Source of the DNA: CALCZU01 sp964396165
GTDB taxonomy: Bacteria > Bdellovibrionota > FAC87 > UBA2466
DNA: 64,000 nucleotides
Direction of reading: 5' to 3'
Assembly: GCA_964396165.1 (NCBI GenBank)
Contig: CAYNEF010000007.1
Coordinates: forward strand, 25,169 to 89,168
Both the position numbers and the translations under genes were made by a program. Under the pieces are notes generated by a model, which was given only the letters and a program-made list of their open reading frames with translations, was not told where the DNA came from and made no database searches. Shown in pieces: positions 51,951-60,927 of the stretch (positions within the stretch are counted from its first letter, which is position 1; each line of letters begins with the position of its first letter).

Positions 51951-53399
51951 TTAGGATTTTTTAGGATCCTTTTCTTCTGTTTTGATTTCGGGTTGAACAA
52001 ACTTTTCTTTATTCACATTGAACTTTATGTAATCGGTCCCTTTGATGTAGAAGGGAAAGTCGATATCAGCGCGTTCGCCCAATACTTCCTTGCCTTTTAA
52101 CATGTCAAATTTGAGAACGACTTTTTCGTTTTCGCCTTTGTCGGATTTTTCAAATAGACGTACAGTCAAATTTGGTTTTTTTACGCCGCCTTTTTCTTTT
52201 GAGATAGTGGCGTAACGTTCAATTTTCGTGTCCTGAAGGGCGGTAAGAAGCGTGTCGACTTCGTTGGATTTAATTTTAGTAGTTGCTTCAGTGGGGATAC
52301 TCCATTCTCCCTGATCGCCTTTTACCAGTTCCACAATGGCAGACTTGGGCCCGTCAATCTTGATGCGTTTAACATCGTAACGGTTGAAGTTTGCAAGGTT
52401 TAGGCTGCGGTAATCTGCAGCCGGTTTTTCCAAGCGTTCAACAATGCTTTTTTCTACTTCGAATACGATGGGCTTGTCTTCTCGTTTGACATACACTTTG
52501 TCTTTTACTTTACCAACGAGAAGCGTGATTTTGGATTTGTCTTTGGTGATAGTGAGCGTTGCTTTAGCAAGAGGCTTAGCCAGACCGAATTTTTCTAAGT
52601 GATCTGCTGTCTCAGACGCAAAGTCATTGGCTCTGACTTCAATAATGGCGTTAAAAGTTTTGTTTGCTTCTGAAGCGTCAGCGGCAAAGTTGTTGCGTGC
52701 AAGTGTCCAGTTGTCTTTGTCGTCTTTTTTCAGAATGATGTTTTCTTTGCTGTTTTGAATTTCAAACTCCGAGATATCTGCACGGGGAGTAGTAATGATG
52801 TTTTTGTTGCGCAGTTCTTTTACTTCTTTGTCAAAGTTGGTTTTTAAATTGCGGCTCACTTTGAATACCGGGTCCTGGCCTTCGACTTTTGCATAAGCAC
52901 TGAAGCCGACAGGTGTGTTAAGCCCAATCCAAACAGTTTCGGGTTTAGTTGTGGAATCTTTTTTCGCGGTGACTTTGATGCGGACATCTTTTAATCCGAA
53001 ACTTGAGAGGTCTGCAGGTTTTTCATCCACAACACGCTCTTGTTTAGTCGTCGAAAGAGTCGAAACCATGGAAGTGACTTGAGCGGAATCGGCGGCATCG
53101 CTGATAGGTTCAGTCAAAAGCCAATCTGTTCCTGATTTTTTAAGTTTGATTGTCTCAAATTCCGGTTTGAAGCTGGGATCAACGGCAAGGGGAGTTCCTT
53201 CCGTTTCTTTTGGCGCATTTTTCATACGCACAATTTCCACTTCCTGGATTTGTTCTTTATCCAGAGTGAGAAGTTGTTTTGTCTTTTCTTCTTTTTCTTG
53301 AGCTTGGGGGCGGTACTTTTGTTCGTAAAGAAAATACCAACCAATAAGTACTCCCAATATGGCGGTGAGCACAAGAGTGGATTTGAAGTTATTCTTCAT
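51951..53399 (-). CDS. DUF4340-domain membrane protein
   Basis: 482 residues. One N-terminal transmembrane helix (STLVLTAILGVLIGWYFLY) is followed by a large extracytoplasmic beta domain with two similar halves (LLTLDKEQIQEVEIVRM and LANFNRYDVKRIKIDG). This is the DUF4340 layout, often found with ABC-2 type gliding or export systems; no such genes lie here. Function unknown. Confidence 0.82.
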   Translation of the reverse strand: MKNNFKSTLVLTAILGVLIGWYFLYEQKYRPQAQEKEEKTKQLLTLDKEQIQEVEIVRMKNAPKETEGTPLAVDPSFKPEFETIKLKKSGTDWLLTEPISDAADSAQVTSMVSTLSTTKQERVVDEKPADLSSFGLKDVRIKVTAKKDSTTKPETVWIGLNTPVGFSAYAKVEGQDPVFKVSRNLKTNFDKEVKELRNKNIITTPRADISEFEIQNSKENIILKKDDKDNWTLARNNFAADASEANKTFNAIIEVRANDFASETADHLEKFGLAKPLAKATLTITKDKSKITLLVGKVKDKVYVKREDKPIVFEVEKSIVERLEKPAADYRSLNLANFNRYDVKRIKIDGPKSAIVELVKGDQGEWSIPTEATTKIKSNEVDTLLTALQDTKIERYATISKEKGGVKKPNLTVRLFEKSDKGENEKVVLKFDMLKGKEVLGERADIDFPFYIKGTDYIKFNVNKEKFVQPEIKTEEKDPKKS

Positions 53400-53447
53400 G
53401 AGACCTCCTCGGCTGAAAAATCAAAGATGAATTTTATTTAAAAAATT

Positions 53448-53665
53448 TTAGAGAGGTTCGTTGCCGACAGTAGGTTCAGACATGTCTTTACCCACAAGTC
53501 CGGCGGCGATTTCTCTTAAGGCAAGAACAGCTTNNNNNNNNNNGTACCTTTAATGAGTGGACGCGATCCTTTTGACATTTGTTTTCCGCGCTTTGCTGCC
53601 ACGTGAATTAATTCAAAACGATTGGGTATTTTTTCCAAACAATCTTCAACGGTAATTCTTGCCAC
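53448..53665 (-). CDS. rpoZ: RNA polymerase omega subunit, interrupted by a 10-N gap
   Basis: A GTG start at 53665 (AGGAG upstream) gives ARITVEDCLEKIPNRFELIH, then HVAAKRGKQMSKGSRPLIKG up to the N-run; after it the frame resumes with AVLALREIAAGLVGKDMSEP and a stop at 53448. These are omega-subunit sequences that support RNA polymerase assembly. With exactly 10 N the two halves are out of frame, so the true gap length differs (a value of 2 modulo 3 would fit). The gene is probably intact in the organism. Confidence 0.88.
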
Positions 53666-53804
53666 AGAGTTCTCCTCTATTTAACTTATTTAGAAGGCCT
53701 ATCCTATGGAAATGATTCAATTAGTCAAGCCTTAAGCGCATAAAATTATGGGGAGATAGAGAGGAATTGGGGTGCCGAGTTAACTTATTGATATTTTACA
53801 AATA

Positions 53805-55244
53805 TTAACTTCGGTGACTGGGCCTGTGGGCGCGCTCCACAGGGTAGAGGTCAGAGACAACAAGAGGTCTTTTTAAAATCTTGGTCGTAAAGGCAAGACA
53901 GAGAAATTCTACGGCCTCTCTCCAGCGTCTGATTCTGACTCCAAGCGATCGCACGGAGAAGTTTTTATAGAGCGGCAAGCAGTCGCTTTCGAATAAGTCG
54001 AGAAGTGTGAAAAAGAGTTTTAAGTCTGAAAGATTTTCGTCTTTTTCAAGCAGGATTTTTAATCTTTTTGATGCTGTCCAGACAGAGAACATGTCTTTTC
54101 TTGTGCAATCGTTAATGACTCTCGCGTGGCACTCGATAGTGATGTCTGCCTTATAGGTTGGACTTACCACTTCAGCTTTTAAGCTCCCATAGTCTACTGC
54201 CCAAAAATGGACAACATTTTGCTCGAGAACTTTAAAAAGAATTTTTGTCTTTTTTTGCAGTCGGATAGCGAGTGGGAGCGCGTGTAAGTACCTGTCGAAG
54301 TATGCAAAAAATGCTTTTTGATCTGCATGCACCTTGGCTTCAATGGCGTATTCTAGTTCCAGTTTGTCCGCGTATTTCTTTGAGAGTGTGGCTACATATT
54401 CGGCTTTTTTATTGTAATCAAATTCTTTGATCTTAAAGCCGCTTGTTTCGTCCCAGATACTTCCTGGGGGCATGACTACAGCACGCGTATGGCTGTTTGT
54501 AGATTCGGCGAGCGCATTCAAATTTGCCTTCACGCGGTCGGGCGAGACTGAGGTGTTGTTAAAGGCGAAAGCTTCCTTGTGCAAGAAGCAGTGGTTACTT
54601 GCGAACGGGATCGCGTAATCCGCTTTTACATGGAGCGCGAAGTTTGCAAACTCGTTCATGTAGTCTTGTTCTGTACGAAACTCATGAAAGCGCGTCTGGT
54701 AGTTCTCAATGCAGTAGGGAATTCCTGAGGCGCTCGAGTGGCTTCTAAAAACAAAATCGAAATGGGGAAAACGGTTTTGGATTTGTTTTAAAGGAAGTCC
54801 AAATATTTTTGCATCGTTGGCGTTAAAAAGTGTCGTCTTTTTCCCTTTTAAAACGATCGCTGAATCAACGCAAAATCCAAATTGGTAGGAGAATAGTTCA
54901 AAGTTCTCAGCCAAATGAAAACTCTCACCATGAGGAATTTCATGTACGTTTTTAAATCCTAAATCATTTAAGTCTTTCACCATGCGTCTTGTTTGCACAA
55001 GAGGCACAAGAATAGGCGTGTCTTTAGAGAAAAGTCTTAAGGAAGGCCCCTGAAAATGGTCCCAGTGCAGATGGGTGATATAAATGTAATCTGGTTTTAA
55101 GCTCGCAATCAAATCCGGATCTGGCTCAGGAAAATTCCACCAGCTTCTCCAGTAACACGAACCTTTTAACCAGGGATCTACTACCAGGGACTTGCCGGAT
55201 TCTTCTACGAGTAGGCCTGCATGACTTAAGATGGTGAAACGCAT
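53805..55244 (-). CDS. Metallo-beta-lactamase-fold hydrolase with C-terminal extension
   Basis: 479 residues. The N-terminal ~280 have an MBL core: ILSHAGLLVEESGKSLVVDP, the metal motif YIYITHLHWDHFQGP, FVFRSHSSASG and YAIPFASNHCFLHKEAF. The extra ~200 residues (AKVHADQKAFFAYFDRYLHA, ITIECHARVINDCTRKD) may be a sterol-carrier-type or other accessory domain. Related proteins include the MBL part of CMP-sialic acid hydroxylase and UlaG-like lactonases; the reaction is unknown. Cytoplasmic. Confidence 0.82.
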   Translation of the reverse strand: MRFTILSHAGLLVEESGKSLVVDPWLKGSCYWRSWWNFPEPDPDLIASLKPDYIYITHLHWDHFQGPSLRLFSKDTPILVPLVQTRRMVKDLNDLGFKNVHEIPHGESFHLAENFELFSYQFGFCVDSAIVLKGKKTTLFNANDAKIFGLPLKQIQNRFPHFDFVFRSHSSASGIPYCIENYQTRFHEFRTEQDYMNEFANFALHVKADYAIPFASNHCFLHKEAFAFNNTSVSPDRVKANLNALAESTNSHTRAVVMPPGSIWDETSGFKIKEFDYNKKAEYVATLSKKYADKLELEYAIEAKVHADQKAFFAYFDRYLHALPLAIRLQKKTKILFKVLEQNVVHFWAVDYGSLKAEVVSPTYKADITIECHARVINDCTRKDMFSVWTASKRLKILLEKDENLSDLKLFFTLLDLFESDCLPLYKNFSVRSLGVRIRRWREAVEFLCLAFTTKILKRPLVVSDLYPVERAHRPSHRS

Positions 55245-55259
55245 AGTGGCTTCCTTTGA

Positions 55260-56546
55260 TTATGCCGCATTTTTCATCAGACTTTTGAAGTGTTCTTTTA
55301 ATGCTTCTGGATTTTTAGGAGAAATTTTGTCACGGGAATATCCAAAATATTGATAGGACTCTATAATCGGAATCAGATCGAGTGCGAGGTGGTTTAATTC
55401 GCTCGAAAGACTCTTGATGAGTTCCTTGTGCGTCAGGTGTCTTACTCTTCTTTCCAGTTTATACTCGATTAAATCAATCGCCACTTCGTAGAGTTCTTTG
55501 GGAGTGGAATTGTCTAAATGTTTAAGCGTAGATTTGGGAGAGGGTTTTACAACGATTTTCTTTTTGGGGAATTGGGTTATTCCCAATAGTAAAAGTGCCA
55601 GTCCCTGGAGCGCCCAGAAGAAAATATTCTTTTTTAAATCCCACGCGTTTGTCCATTGGGTTTCAATAGGCCTAGTTTGCAAGCTTAACTCCGGCGCTAG
55701 AGTCGGAAGGGGGGCAAGTTTTGTAAAATGCAATTTAGGAATTTTTGCAAATTCGTATTTTTTGGACTGGGGATTGAAAAAGTAAAAACCACTCTCTTCA
55801 ATTGCGAATTCCTCGTTGGAATGCACAATCACATCCCATTCAAATGATTTTTGGCCGTTACCTGCATGCACTTGGGTAAAGCTTCGGTTGGATACAGGCT
55901 CAACAATTGCGGGAAGAGAGAGAGGCACATTGTCGATTTCTTGAAAATTCCCCTGGCCTGTGAGGGTTATACGAATGCCGGCTGCTTCGTTATCGCGAAA
56001 TCCCACTTCGTTTTCCGGCATTTCCACGGAAAAATTTCCGACCGCATTAAAAAATAAATTGGTTTGGAATACGGATGGCAGGGGAGGTAGGGGCAAGATT
56101 TTATATGGAGGAATGTCGTGGGTGATTACTTCGTCAGGTTGTCCTGAAAATCCTTTTACGAGTACTTTCATGGGTTCAATTACCCATTCTTTTTTAATAA
56201 TCATCGGAATGAGCGTGTACGCACCTATTAGTCCTTTGTATTTGACCGGAGTTCCCTGCATTCGCTTTTGACCCCAGACAGGTAACATCGGTTTTGCCGA
56301 TGTTTGATAGACAGGCATCATGGGAATCGGGCCCTGTCTTAATGCCTGGTTTTCACTCCAGTACCCTTTGAACTCAGGGAACTTCACCACTTCGACTTCT
56401 ACTTGCGGCTGATCGCTAACAGCAAAAAACTGCGCAATGACCTGCTCCCCTTGAAAAAATTCCTGCTTTGAGATCTCCATTTGCACAGTTGTGCCTTGAG
56501 TCTCTGCAAAAATCAGGGAACTAAATAAAAGTAAAAATATCACCAT
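55260..56546 (-). CDS. batD: BatD-family protein
   Basis: 428 residues. Signal peptide (MVIFLLLFSSLIFA), a large periplasmic beta-domain region (VQMEISKQEFFQGEQVIAQF, DNEAAGIRITLTGQGNFQEI) and one transmembrane helix near residue 310 (FFWALQGLALLLLGITQF) with a cytoplasmic tail. These are BatD features. Bat proteins were named for Bacteroides aerotolerance; their exact job is not settled. Its start overlaps the batB/batC gene by 7 bases, ending the moxR-bat cluster. Confidence 0.85.
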   Translation of the reverse strand: MVIFLLLFSSLIFAETQGTTVQMEISKQEFFQGEQVIAQFFAVSDQPQVEVEVVKFPEFKGYWSENQALRQGPIPMMPVYQTSAKPMLPVWGQKRMQGTPVKYKGLIGAYTLIPMIIKKEWVIEPMKVLVKGFSGQPDEVITHDIPPYKILPLPPLPSVFQTNLFFNAVGNFSVEMPENEVGFRDNEAAGIRITLTGQGNFQEIDNVPLSLPAIVEPVSNRSFTQVHAGNGQKSFEWDVIVHSNEEFAIEESGFYFFNPQSKKYEFAKIPKLHFTKLAPLPTLAPELSLQTRPIETQWTNAWDLKKNIFFWALQGLALLLLGITQFPKKKIVVKPSPKSTLKHLDNSTPKELYEVAIDLIEYKLERRVRHLTHKELIKSLSSELNHLALDLIPIIESYQYFGYSRDKISPKNPEALKEHFKSLMKNAA

Positions 56547-58087
56547 GGTTTTTCGTTCGGATTCGATACTTTTCGATTCTGTTCTCGTCGCAATCTGGAT
56601 AATGTCTGTCGTTCTTCGTCAGCGACTGCATCGTATAATTTCTTTTTTTCGCCCTCGGACATGGGATCCCCTTTAAATTGCTTCGGGCCTTTGGAGTCTT
56701 GTGGCTCTTTTGGATCGCCTTCTCCTTCGCCCTCTTTCGGGTTTTGATCCTGCGCTTGCTGCTGCATTTGTTCCTGCTTGCTAGCGAGCACCATGTTCTC
56801 TGAAATCTTTTTATTTGTCTCGCCATCAAAAGCCTTGTTCTTTGTTTCCACATCGCGTGCTTGTTGGTACGCAAGCAATGCTTGAGTCGGATCTCCCGCT
56901 TCCAGAAAAGCATTTCCTAGATTATAGAGAGCCTTTTTCTTTAAGGTTAAATCCTGTGCGGCATAACCACTATCCACAAAAGCCTCGATCGCTTTATTCA
57001 GGTTCTTGGCGTTTAAAAGTTGCACGCCTTCATTGTATTTATCGTATGCATCGATAGTCGGAGTTTCTTCTGCTTTTAAACCATTTGGTGTGAGCAAGAA
57101 AAAAAGTGGGATGAGTTTTAAAGCATATTCCCACCGGCCAAAGAACATTTCCGTCGATAAAAGAATCAAGGCGAGTAAGAAAAATACCGGATAATAATCT
57201 TTTTCAAGTTTAAATGAACTTTCAATTTTTCCCAGGCTTAAGGATCTCTTGAGTTTGTCAGATACTCTATCTACCTCTGAGAAGCGGCTTTCAAAGTAAT
57301 CTCCTCCCGTAAGGCGTGCCATCTGTAGCATGTTCTCAGGGCTGGCTTTCGTAAGGATAGGTTGGTTGGAACTGGGATCTCTTAACCCAATCTGTCCACC
57401 AAATCTATTCTCATCAGGAATTTGTACTGGCTTTGGCGTTCCCGTAACCACCGTGTGAATGGGAATCTTATTCTGGCGAAATGTTTTTAAAATCGATTCA
57501 TCCAGTGGGTGGTGGCTTTCTCCATCACTCAAGAATAATACAGCTGTGGGGGCCCACTCGCCGCCTTTTTCTTTAGTCGCAAATTCCGCTTTTTTGATTG
57601 TCTCAAACAAAGTCGAAAGACTGGCAGTCAGGTTCGAACCTTGTCCCGTTGTCATGCTGGGGTGTAAGGAGTTCAAAAGGTCAGACGCCGCGAACAAATC
57701 GGTCGTAAGCGGCATCATGAGGTACCCGTCTGTAGTAAACGGGTAGATTGCGACTCTTAAGTCTCCAGCTTTTTGCAAAAGTTTCTGCACGAAATTTACC
57801 GCAAATCCCAAGCGAGACGGCGTGATGTCAGTTGCAAGCATGCTTTGGGAAACATCGAGCGCAATAAACAAATTACTTCTTGAGGAAATTTCATTGGAAG
57901 CTCTTGTTCCAGATTGCGGGCGCGTGAGCCCAATAATGCAAAATACAAATGCCAGTTGTACGAAGGCAAATCTTCTAAAAGAAAAAGTATAAGGTTCCTT
58001 TTTCCACTTCCATAGCATTCTGGCCGTTAATATAAATAAAGGCAGAAATGCATAGAAGAATTGCGGATTCTCAAACCGATATAGCAT
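56540..58087 (-). CDS. BatB/BatC fusion: VWA domain plus TPR
   Basis: 515 residues. Two N-terminal membrane segments, then a von Willebrand A domain with the metal-binding DVSQS motif (D78, S80, S82), a further transmembrane helix near residue 305-325 (VFFLLALILLSTEMFF), TPR repeats (~345-415, ALYNLGNAFLEAGDPTQALL) and a Gln/Glu/Lys-rich low-complexity tail. BatB and BatC are separate proteins in some species and fused here. It overlaps its neighbours at both ends. Confidence 0.88.
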   Translation of the reverse strand: MLYRFENPQFFYAFLPLFILTARMLWKWKKEPYTFSFRRFAFVQLAFVFCIIGLTRPQSGTRASNEISSRSNLFIALDVSQSMLATDITPSRLGFAVNFVQKLLQKAGDLRVAIYPFTTDGYLMMPLTTDLFAASDLLNSLHPSMTTGQGSNLTASLSTLFETIKKAEFATKEKGGEWAPTAVLFLSDGESHHPLDESILKTFRQNKIPIHTVVTGTPKPVQIPDENRFGGQIGLRDPSSNQPILTKASPENMLQMARLTGGDYFESRFSEVDRVSDKLKRSLSLGKIESSFKLEKDYYPVFFLLALILLSTEMFFGRWEYALKLIPLFFLLTPNGLKAEETPTIDAYDKYNEGVQLLNAKNLNKAIEAFVDSGYAAQDLTLKKKALYNLGNAFLEAGDPTQALLAYQQARDVETKNKAFDGETNKKISENMVLASKQEQMQQQAQDQNPKEGEGEGDPKEPQDSKGPKQFKGDPMSEGEKKKLYDAVADEERQTLSRLRREQNRKVSNPNEKPW

Positions 58088-59099
58088 TCTTTAAACGTCC
58101 TTGTTGGAAACGGGTTTCTTGCAGCAATATGCTTAAAAATAATAGGAGGCTCGCAATGAGCGCGGGCAAGAGAAAACGATCCTGTTTTTCTGCCATGGGT
58201 TTTACTTTGATGCGCGTTTTTTCAAGCGAGTCGATCTCTTGCAAAATCTTGTGCAGTCCGTTTGTGTCGCGTGCCATAAAAGACTTTGCTTTTGTGATGT
58301 GGGCGATTTCCTCAAGTAGTTTCGGATTCAAGTAAGAAGGCACCTGGGCGATGAGCTGTGTTTTTCTTCCGTCCAGATCATAAGAATAGATGGGAACCAG
58401 CACGCGATCAGACTGGCCGATTCCAATCGAATAGATTCTGATTCCTTCTTGTGCCGCGAGATTACTTGCAGTAATGGGGTTGATGGAGCCCACGTTGCTA
58501 TCGCCATCTGTTAATAGAATAATGACTTTGTTTTTTGATTCTGTTTTTCTTAGGCGCGCGATGGAATTAGATAACCCCATTCCGATAGCGGTTCCTTGCT
58601 TGAGTTCTCGTAATTTGATGTCTTCTACCTGAGCATTCAAAAAGTCGAAGTCACGGGTAAGCGGAGATTTTAAAATCGATTCTCCCCCGAATATGACTAT
58701 TCCAATGCGATCGTTTGGACGGCTTTTGATGAACTCACGGATTACCTGTTTAGCGGCCAGAATGCGGTTGGGATTTAAGTCTGTTGCATCCATCGATTCC
58801 GAAACATCTAGGCAGATTACGATATCTACGCCTTCCGTCCATTTCTGTGCCCAGGTTTTTAATTCAAAAGGCTCACAGATGACAAAGACAAGAAGCGAGA
58901 TGGCCGTGAGTTGGCAGAGAAAGAGAAGACGTAAAATATTTTTTGTGCGTCGGCTTTTCTTTTTTAAGAAGTCTGCATTTTGGGAAAGCTTCAGATGTGT
59001 GGAGAGGGTGCGGTTTTTCTGCTTAAAGAGAAAGAACAGCAAGATGCCGATAGGAATCACTAGCAGTAACAGGTATTCCTTATGTGTTAATTGCCACAT
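58071..59099 (-). CDS. batA: BatA-type VWA-domain membrane protein
   Basis: 342 residues. N-terminal helices (YLLLLVIPIGILLFFLF, LRLLFLCQLTAISLLVFVIC), a von Willebrand A domain with the DVSES metal site (VDIVICLDVSESMDATDLNP) and a C-terminal helix (FLLPALIASLLLFLSILL). This is the BatA layout. Start and stop overlap neighbouring genes by 13 and 17 bases, so the operon is tightly coupled. Confidence 0.9.
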   Translation of the reverse strand: MWQLTHKEYLLLLVIPIGILLFFLFKQKNRTLSTHLKLSQNADFLKKKSRRTKNILRLLFLCQLTAISLLVFVICEPFELKTWAQKWTEGVDIVICLDVSESMDATDLNPNRILAAKQVIREFIKSRPNDRIGIVIFGGESILKSPLTRDFDFLNAQVEDIKLRELKQGTAIGMGLSNSIARLRKTESKNKVIILLTDGDSNVGSINPITASNLAAQEGIRIYSIGIGQSDRVLVPIYSYDLDGRKTQLIAQVPSYLNPKLLEEIAHITKAKSFMARDTNGLHKILQEIDSLEKTRIKVKPMAEKQDRFLLPALIASLLLFLSILLQETRFQQGRLKNAISV

Positions 59100-59989
59100 T
59101 GTAAAATTCTTTCCGTTTCTGAAATCCAGTTGTCCATCAATTGTGCAATAGAGGACTGTTTTTGACTGGAAAACTTATATTCATCGCATTTTTTTAAAAG
59201 CGGGATCACAAGAGAAGCAGAAGGATTTTCTTTCAGGTTTTGTCTGAATTCTTCTGTCGTCCAGGAGCGGACTGTTTTTTTCTCTTTCTTTGCAAAATAA
59301 GTTTTTACAATCCGAAACCAGTCATCTGCCAGTTCGGGGTTTGTGCTTTCTTTCGTTCTTTTGATTTTTAAGTCCCGAAGTTCACGCTTGAGCCATTCGA
59401 GAGGATCTTCTTCCATCTCGCGCTTTTTAAAGGACGAGGCTTTGGGCACAAGGTTGGGAAGCTTCTGCATGTAGGGCCACAATATCCAGCATATAAAATA
59501 AGTGAGGATAGCTAGTACAAAGAGCCTTACAATACGCCAAACAGGCAGCGGTTTTGAAACTTCGTTAAAAGCGTCGCGCAGGGCTGTGTCTGTTTCCGGG
59601 CGAGAAGATTTTATCGTGAGTATAGTACTTTCTGTGGAGAGTTGATCCCCGCCCCATTTGACTTGAATAGGAGGAATACGCAGTTCTTCTGCATTATATG
59701 CAGTCAGTTCGTATCGAAACGTCGGGATGCCATCTTCTTTGATGAATTTCTTATCTAGAACCTTGATTTTTTTGTGCTGGAGTAAAAAATCATCTGATAC
59801 ATAGATCTCGGCTGTGTTTTCGGTAATCTTGCTGGACGAGGGTGCAATGAGCTTTAAATCGAAAAACGCACGTTCGCCCGGCTCGATTTGAGAGGGTGTG
59901 AGTTTGGATTCCAACTTTTCAGCAAAAGCACTACTTGCTAAAAGAAGCACGCTCCCTAAAAAAATGTACAATCCTTTTGAGATAATCAT
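59087..59989 (-). CDS. Membrane protein with BatD-like and DUF4381-like parts
   Basis: About 300 residues from the ATG at 59989, which opens a signal peptide (MIISKGLYIFLGSVLLLASSAFA); a GTG at 60019 is an alternative. A periplasmic beta domain (LTPSQIEPGERAFFDLKLIA) is followed by a transmembrane helix (residues ~160-178, LFVLAILTYFICWILW) and a cytoplasmic helical region (LADDWFRIVKTYFAKKEKK) similar to DUF4381. The gene overlaps the DUF58 gene by about 59 bases. It is the usual fourth member of such operons, sitting between DUF58 and batA. Confidence 0.75.
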   Translation of the reverse strand: MIISKGLYIFLGSVLLLASSAFAEKLESKLTPSQIEPGERAFFDLKLIAPSSSKITENTAEIYVSDDFLLQHKKIKVLDKKFIKEDGIPTFRYELTAYNAEELRIPPIQVKWGGDQLSTESTILTIKSSRPETDTALRDAFNEVSKPLPVWRIVRLFVLAILTYFICWILWPYMQKLPNLVPKASSFKKREMEEDPLEWLKRELRDLKIKRTKESTNPELADDWFRIVKTYFAKKEKKTVRSWTTEEFRQNLKENPSASLVIPLLKKCDEYKFSSQKQSSIAQLMDNWISETERILQCGN

Positions 59990-60812
59990 CCTGTGTACTG
60001 AGTGTAAGATAATCGGCACGGCTGTTTTGTGTCAGACGCTCCAGATTGTGTGACGTTTCTAAATGTTTTTTCGAAAGAAAGCTTACGACTTCCGAGTCTT
60101 TTCCATCCAGAAGAAGAAATTCCCCAGTTTCTGGATCACAAATTTCGTACGTCCCTTTTAACCCCATGCCTCTTTCCGCATCGTCATAACAGTGCATGAG
60201 CAAAAATTCGTGGCGTTTAGCCATGGTCTGAAAACTTTCAGAAAAATCGGGAGTCAAAAAGTCAGAAAGAACAATTATTAGTGTGGGTGATTTTAATACC
60301 TGAGAGAGGTATTTTAAGGCGGGCTTCAAATCACTTTTTTTGTTTTCCGATTTATGGGAATCAATCTTGTGCAAGATTACCCTGACTTGCTCTCGAGTTC
60401 TTTTGGGCGGCAAGTAATCGAGGCTCTTGTCATCAAAAAGAAGGAGCCCGACATTGTCGTGGTTTTTAATTGCGGCAAGAGAGAGAAGGGCAGCCACATC
60501 TAAAATCATGTCCTTCTTTCTTAACCCATCGAAAGAAAAAAGCGTGCTTCCGCTCACATCCACAAGAAGCATAATGTTTAAATCACGTTCTTCCTCGAAT
60601 GTTTTCAAAGTGGGGTGGCCTGTCCGTGCGGTGACACTCCAACTCATGTGCCGGATGTCATCGCCAAATTCGTACGGGCGAAATTCCCTGAATTGCATGC
60701 CGCTGCCGCGGAAACGGCTGCGGATATTTCCTGCGGTCATTGCAGGCAAATAGCGGCGAGCGCGAATCTCAAGCTCGGGAACAAATTTTAGAACCTCAGG
60801 TCGAAGCTTCAT
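59931..60812 (-). CDS. DUF58-domain protein
   Basis: 293 residues. RYLPAMTAGNIRSRFRGSGM, FREFRPYEFGDDIRHMSWSV and the VWA-like MLLVDVSGSTLF are the DUF58 signatures. These proteins accompany MoxR ATPases and are thought to help assemble or activate partner complexes. It lies downstream of moxR across a long hairpin; the ribosome binding site (CGAGG) is just after that hairpin. Confidence 0.92.
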   Translation of the reverse strand: MKLRPEVLKFVPELEIRARRYLPAMTAGNIRSRFRGSGMQFREFRPYEFGDDIRHMSWSVTARTGHPTLKTFEEERDLNIMLLVDVSGSTLFSFDGLRKKDMILDVAALLSLAAIKNHDNVGLLLFDDKSLDYLPPKRTREQVRVILHKIDSHKSENKKSDLKPALKYLSQVLKSPTLIIVLSDFLTPDFSESFQTMAKRHEFLLMHCYDDAERGMGLKGTYEICDPETGEFLLLDGKDSEVVSFLSKKHLETSHNLERLTQNSRADYLTLSTQDDYLKRIVHFFRERASFSK

Positions 60813-60824
60813 AAATCCTCGAAA

Positions 60825-60910
60825 AATTTTTCATGAGTTTTGATTTGGATGGGGAAGCGCTCCAACCCCGAAGTCGCGTTCCCCATCTAAATCAAAACTC
60901 ATGAAAAGTA
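60825..60910 (-). other. 29-bp-stem hairpin between moxR and the DUF58/bat genes
   Basis: Arms 60828-60856 and 60879-60907 are complementary at 28 of 29 positions, the exception being a possible G-U pair, around a 22-base loop whose ends (GCG/CGC) also pair. On the transcript the stem is followed by AUUUUU-like sequence and then the DUF58 ribosome binding site 5-10 bases later. It could terminate part of the transcription, be a processing or stabilising site, or mask translation of DUF58. Confidence 0.8.
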
Positions 60911-60927
60911 ATATCCGTTCATGCTAC

